Assembly (NCBI RefSeq): GCF_001536285.1
Contig: NZ_FAOZ01000008.1
Span: 71,829 to 135,828, forward strand
Length of the DNA stretch: 64,000 bases
Direction of reading: 5' to 3'
Source: Parafrankia irregularis
GTDB taxonomy: Bacteria > Actinomycetota > Actinomycetes > Frankiales > Frankiaceae
In this document: piece after piece, positions 61,250-64,000 of the stretch
How the letters are laid out: every line of letters begins with the position of its first letter
How positions within the stretch are numbered: the stretch's first letter is position 1
Program-made: the position numbers and the translations under genes
The notes under the pieces: generated by a model
Told to the model about the DNA's origin: nothing
What the model saw: only the letters and a program-made list of their open reading frames with translations
Database searches by the model: none

Positions 61250-62059
61250 CTATGCGGTAGTTGGCAGAGACTCGAACTCGGTGGCAACCTGAGCGGCTTC
61301 TGCCACAGGATCGAGCCGATGGCCGGGTTCGGTCCGTAGCTGCGCGACGAGACCACGGGCTGTGCCGGCACCGACCTGGAGGCGTTTGCGGAGACTCTCG
61401 GCAGAGATCGGACGACGATGGGCCTGCCAGTGGAGTGCGTCCTCAACGCGGGCACGGCCAAGAAGATCCTGATCGGAAGCACGTCTCTGCTGGTCGCGGT
61501 GGTCGGCCCGGACCGCCTCCCGTGGGCGCCGCATCGGGTGGCCTGCCACCAGCGGATCCGGCTGGCCTGCTGCGGTCGCGGTTCGACTCCCGAGCGCCGA
61601 TGTGGAGCCCGCCTCCTCGCTGCTCGCGGTCGCCTGCAGGGCTTGCAGGAGTTCCGGTCCGATGTGGGACCAGCCAATGAGTAGACAGCAGCCGACAGCG
61701 TCGAACGCGGCACGGCCGTAGTGGCTTTCAATGATCGGCTCTGCGGTATTCAGCGCGAGCGTAACGAGACTGCAGAAGATGAGCAGGCGCTGAGCTGGTC
61801 GTATCTGCTCTCGGTTCGCACCGCCAAGGGCGAGCTGACGGGTCGCAACGAGTAGCGCCACAACCGAGAGATCAACGGCGGGCGCGACCAGTGGAGCTAT
61901 GTAGGCGGGAACGCCCAGCCGGATCCCCAGCGCCCACACATTGCCGAGTCCGAACAGGAAGCTCAGTGCGACGACGCTGGCAATCAGCATGGTGACCGCC
62001 CGAAGCGCGAACGACCGGGTCTCGTGGTCGACGGGTGGAGTGAACGATACGTCGTTCAT
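61250..62059 (-). CDS. DUF2637 (SpdA-like) membrane protein
   Basis: The 269-residue protein has four hydrophobic segments (ALRAVTMLIASVVALSFLFG, APAVDLSVVALLVATRQLAL, LLIFCSLVTLALNTAEPII, AFDAVGCCLLIGWSHIGPEL) typical of DUF2637, a family common on actinobacterial conjugative plasmids and integrative elements, where relatives act in plasmid spread. The C terminus has an HTH-like segment HRRPISAESLRKRLQVGAGT. It lies next to the integrase gene, whose read-through 3' end overlaps its 5' part in another frame. A fragment of a similar gene lies at 54701. Confidence 0.75.
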   Translation of the reverse strand: MNDVSFTPPVDHETRSFALRAVTMLIASVVALSFLFGLGNVWALGIRLGVPAYIAPLVAPAVDLSVVALLVATRQLALGGANREQIRPAQRLLIFCSLVTLALNTAEPIIESHYGRAAFDAVGCCLLIGWSHIGPELLQALQATASSEEAGSTSALGSRTATAAGQPDPLVAGHPMRRPREAVRADHRDQQRRASDQDLLGRARVEDALHWQAHRRPISAESLRKRLQVGAGTARGLVAQLRTEPGHRLDPVAEAAQVATEFESLPTTA

Positions 62060-63848
62060 CGGCCGGCCCCCGTCTGGCCTGCGAGAACGAGGTCACCGGA
62101 GAGGGTGACCGGTGGTGGGGTAATGGTTCGAGTCCCCCCTCGGACACAACCTTTACGCCTACATGCCTTGAGGCAGGCGTTGCTGCGACCAGCAGCCTCT
62201 GCTCAGAGGGCATGTAGGTCAGGCGGACTCCCAGCGCAGCGTAGACCTTCGCCTTGTCCTCCGGATCGGCGTCGCGAAGCACCCGACGGAGATCATCCAA
62301 TCGCTCGACAAGATCCGCGATCTCCTGGCGGGACAGACGCGGCCGTGCCTGTCGGGAGCAGGTGGAGAGGACGGCCTGGGCGGCGGCGCGCTGCGCTGTC
62401 GTCTCCGCGATCCAACCCGCGACGGTCGTCTCGTCGGCACCTGCGTCAAGGGCGGCCCTGTAACGGGCGAGCTTGCGGTCGCACTCAGCCACCTGCCTCT
62501 GTGCGGCGGCCCGGCGAGGGTCGTCCGCTTCCGGGTCGCTCTGGGCCTGGGTCATGGCGTCGATCGTGTCGGAGACGCGGTGGGGTGCGAAGCGGGTGAA
62601 CAGCCAGTCGTCGAGGGGCCGGACGATCGCCGCTTCGCGCAGGTAGACGTTGCTCGGATGGTGCACGTGGTTCGCCAGGGCGTACTCCTGGGGGTAGCGG
62701 CAGCGGTAGTGCGCCTTCCCGTTGATCCAGTTACCCTGCATCTTCCGGGTGCACAGACCGCAGTGCAGCATCCCGCGGAACAGGTAGCGACGGGTGTCGC
62801 GCCGCTGGCCGCGTTCGCTGGGCGGGACGACCCTGCGGGCAGCACGCAGCGTCTGTGCCTGGGTGAAGGTGTCGATGTCGATGATCGCGGGATGGGCCCG
62901 CTCGGTAGACCACACCCAGGTCTCGGTCGCGTTCCACCGAAACTTGGTCTCATAGCCGAGGGCCACGTCCTCGACGTCGAGCAGAACGTCTTCCTTCCGC
63001 TGCTTCCCCCAGATCTCGTGGCCGGTGTACCGGGGGTTGGAGAGGATCGTACGGATCGCACCCTTCGACCAGGCCAGACCTTCACGGTGGCGGTTACGGG
63101 CCCGATCGTTGGCGGACGGGCACGGGATCCCGTCGGCTGTCAGCCCTTCCGCGATCGCGAAGACTCCCGCACCACCGAGGAACATCTCGAAGATCCGGAC
63201 CACCACGGGGGCCGTCGCAGGATCGGGTTCGAGGCGGTGCAACCGTCGCCCATCGGCAGCCTTGGCCGGGTTCGGATGGGGCCCGGCGTCGGCGAGCCGG
63301 TACCCGTAGGGCGGCCGGCCCCCGAGATAGCGGCCCTCGACCTTGGTCTGCGCCTGCATCGCCGACCGCACCCGGATCTTGATCCGGTTCCGCTCCCCCT
63401 TGGACATGCCACCGAACACCGACATGATCATGTCGTGGGCTTCCGACGTCGGGTCGATCGGCCCGCCGACCTCGGGCACCCACAGCGCGACGCCGTAATG
63501 CTCGAACACGGGCATCGTCAGGCTGTACTGGTTGCCGTAGAACGCACGGTGTGGTTCACCGACCACCACAGCATCAAAGCCGCGCTCCCGGTCGGCCAGC
63601 GCAGCAAGAAGCAGACTCGCCTGCGGACGCCGTTTCCACGGCAGCGAGCGTGACTGGCCGACATCGAAGTACTCGGCCACGATCTCCCCATGGCCGTCGA
63701 TCAGCGCCGTAGCACGGGCGATCTGCCAGTGCCGGGATGCCTCAGGGTCCTGCTGGTCCTCGGTCGAGACTCGCCCAGTGAAGGCAAACCGTATCCGAGC
63801 CGACTCCGGCCTTCCGACGGCGGCCGGCAGAGTGGGAGAGGACGTCAT
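61872..63848 (-). CDS. large serine integrase/recombinase
   Basis: The 658-residue protein is a large serine recombinase. The catalytic Ser lies in TGRVSTEDQQDPEASRHWQI near residue 29. The resolvase core continues through VVVGEPHRAFYGNQYS and MSVFGGMSKGERNRIKIRVR. Then come a recombinase domain (NPRYTGHEIWGKQR) and a zinc-ribbon domain with Cys pair CGLCTRKMQ, a coiled coil and a C-terminal helical part. These enzymes integrate phages and integrative elements at att sites. The last 90 codons read through the tRNA-like sequence at 62125 into the DUF2637 gene, so the natural C terminus probably lies near SEGGLEP. The ATG at 63848 follows GGTGA; a GTG at 63860 is the alternative. Confidence 0.88.
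   Translation of the reverse strand: MTSSPTLPAAVGRPESARIRFAFTGRVSTEDQQDPEASRHWQIARATALIDGHGEIVAEYFDVGQSRSLPWKRRPQASLLLAALADRERGFDAVVVGEPHRAFYGNQYSLTMPVFEHYGVALWVPEVGGPIDPTSEAHDMIMSVFGGMSKGERNRIKIRVRSAMQAQTKVEGRYLGGRPPYGYRLADAGPHPNPAKAADGRRLHRLEPDPATAPVVVRIFEMFLGGAGVFAIAEGLTADGIPCPSANDRARNRHREGLAWSKGAIRTILSNPRYTGHEIWGKQRKEDVLLDVEDVALGYETKFRWNATETWVWSTERAHPAIIDIDTFTQAQTLRAARRVVPPSERGQRRDTRRYLFRGMLHCGLCTRKMQGNWINGKAHYRCRYPQEYALANHVHHPSNVYLREAAIVRPLDDWLFTRFAPHRVSDTIDAMTQAQSDPEADDPRRAAAQRQVAECDRKLARYRAALDAGADETTVAGWIAETTAQRAAAQAVLSTCSRQARPRLSRQEIADLVERLDDLRRVLRDADPEDKAKVYAALGVRLTYMPSEQRLLVAATPASRHVGVKVVSEGGLEPLPHHRSPSPVTSFSQARRGPADERRIVHSTRRPRDPVVRASGGHHADCQRRRTELPVRTRQCVGAGDPAGRSRLHSSTGRARR
62125..62148 (+). 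other. tRNA 3'-end-like attachment site candidate
   Basis: GGTTCGAGTCCCCCCTCGGA then CACA looks like a T-loop (GTTCGAGTCC) and acceptor end of a tRNA, without any 5' tRNA half to the left. On the minus strand it encodes the SEGGLEP string that many actinobacterial integrases carry at read-through att sites. A junction (attL or attR) of an integrated element is likely; the alternative is coincidence. Confidence 0.45.
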
Positions 63849-63865
63849 CCAAATCACCACTTTCC

Positions 63866-63879
63866 ATCCTGAACAGGAT
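63866..63879. promoter_or_regulatory. palindrome upstream of the integrase
   Basis: ATCCTGAACAGGAT is a perfect 14-base palindrome 17 bases before the integrase start, a place where a repressor of integration could bind. Confidence 0.45.
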
Positions 63880-63902
63880 TGATGTTCCGCGGATGGCCGG
63901 CA

Positions 63903-64000
63903 TCATCTAGCCAGCACAACCCGGGAATACTCAAGAACCGTCGCTCCGCCTCCGGCGGGCGCGACCATCACCTCTGGTCTCTGCGGATTCCTCAGTTGGT
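63903..64000 (-). CDS. possible C-terminal end of a gene entering from the right
   Basis: A minus-strand frame is open from the right edge to a TGA at 63903-63905 and encodes a 31-residue end (QLRNPQRPEVMVAPAGGGAT then VLEYSRVVLAR). It is too short to identify. A small gene upstream of the integrase would be normal, but chance is equally possible. Confidence 0.22.
   Translation of the reverse strand, partial: QLRNPQRPEVMVAPAGGGATVLEYSRVVLAR

Noticed and set aside
62125..62148. A complete tRNA gene
   Set aside because: Only a T-loop and acceptor-like end are present; no anticodon or D arm can be found to the left.

Overview
The window is high-GC actinobacterial DNA (mostly about 68-70 % G+C, strong third-position GC bias, many GTG starts). 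The family mix points to Frankia or a close relative: HTH regulators with TPR-like tails, PF04672-type methyltransferases, DUF6907, DUF2637 and STAND proteins. This placement is an inference from family content. No rRNA, complete tRNA or CRISPR array was seen.

Region 1 (1-9400, all minus strand) is a catabolic block: a PucR-type regulator cut by the left edge, a TetR repressor, an MDR oxidoreductase, an acyl-CoA ligase, an acyl-CoA dehydrogenase and a fused B12-dependent acyl-CoA mutase (IcmF). Three related 15-base palindromes (1193, 4576, 5890) lie upstream of the regulator, ligase and dehydrogenase, suggesting one regulon for activating and oxidising a branched or alicyclic acid. An orphan TSCPD-domain protein, resembling the tail of class II ribonucleotide reductase, follows at 10024.

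Region 2 (10582-18203, minus) is a tightly packed seven-gene operon: truncated radical SAM protein, FAD oxidoreductase, Fe(II)/2-oxoglutarate oxygenase, degenerate adenylating enzyme, HIT protein, intact adenylating enzyme, and a DUF6624-deoxyribosyltransferase-like fusion. It has no carrier protein and looks like an undescribed small-molecule or nucleotide-linked pathway.

Region 3 (18525-28666) holds regulatory and accessory genes: an HTH-TPR regulator coupled to a SLOG protein, two methyltransferases, a NUDIX-like protein, DUF6907, an anti-sigma-type ATPase and a pseudokinase-like protein. Two truncated copies of the HTH domain flank the set.

Region 4 (28812-50761) is an insecticidal-type toxin complex (Tc) locus made of two oppositely oriented modules that have decayed reciprocally. 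The plus-strand module has a ruined TcB (SpvB) remnant, an encapsulin-like shell gene, an intact 3398-residue TcA and a coupled nucleotidyltransferase. The minus-strand module has an intact fused TcB-TcC whose variable C terminus looks like a deaminase, followed by a ruined TcA remnant. One working copy each of A and B-C remains.

Region 5 (51086-64000) is a defence and mobility island: a GNAT pseudogene, an 840-residue protein with zinc ribbon and PD-(D/E)XK nuclease, a divergent STAND NTPase and TIR pair sharing a rare 22-residue glycine-rich motif, a dead IS5-type element with target duplication, a DUF2637 (SpdA-like) membrane protein, and a large serine integrase reading through a tRNA-3'-end-like attachment sequence.
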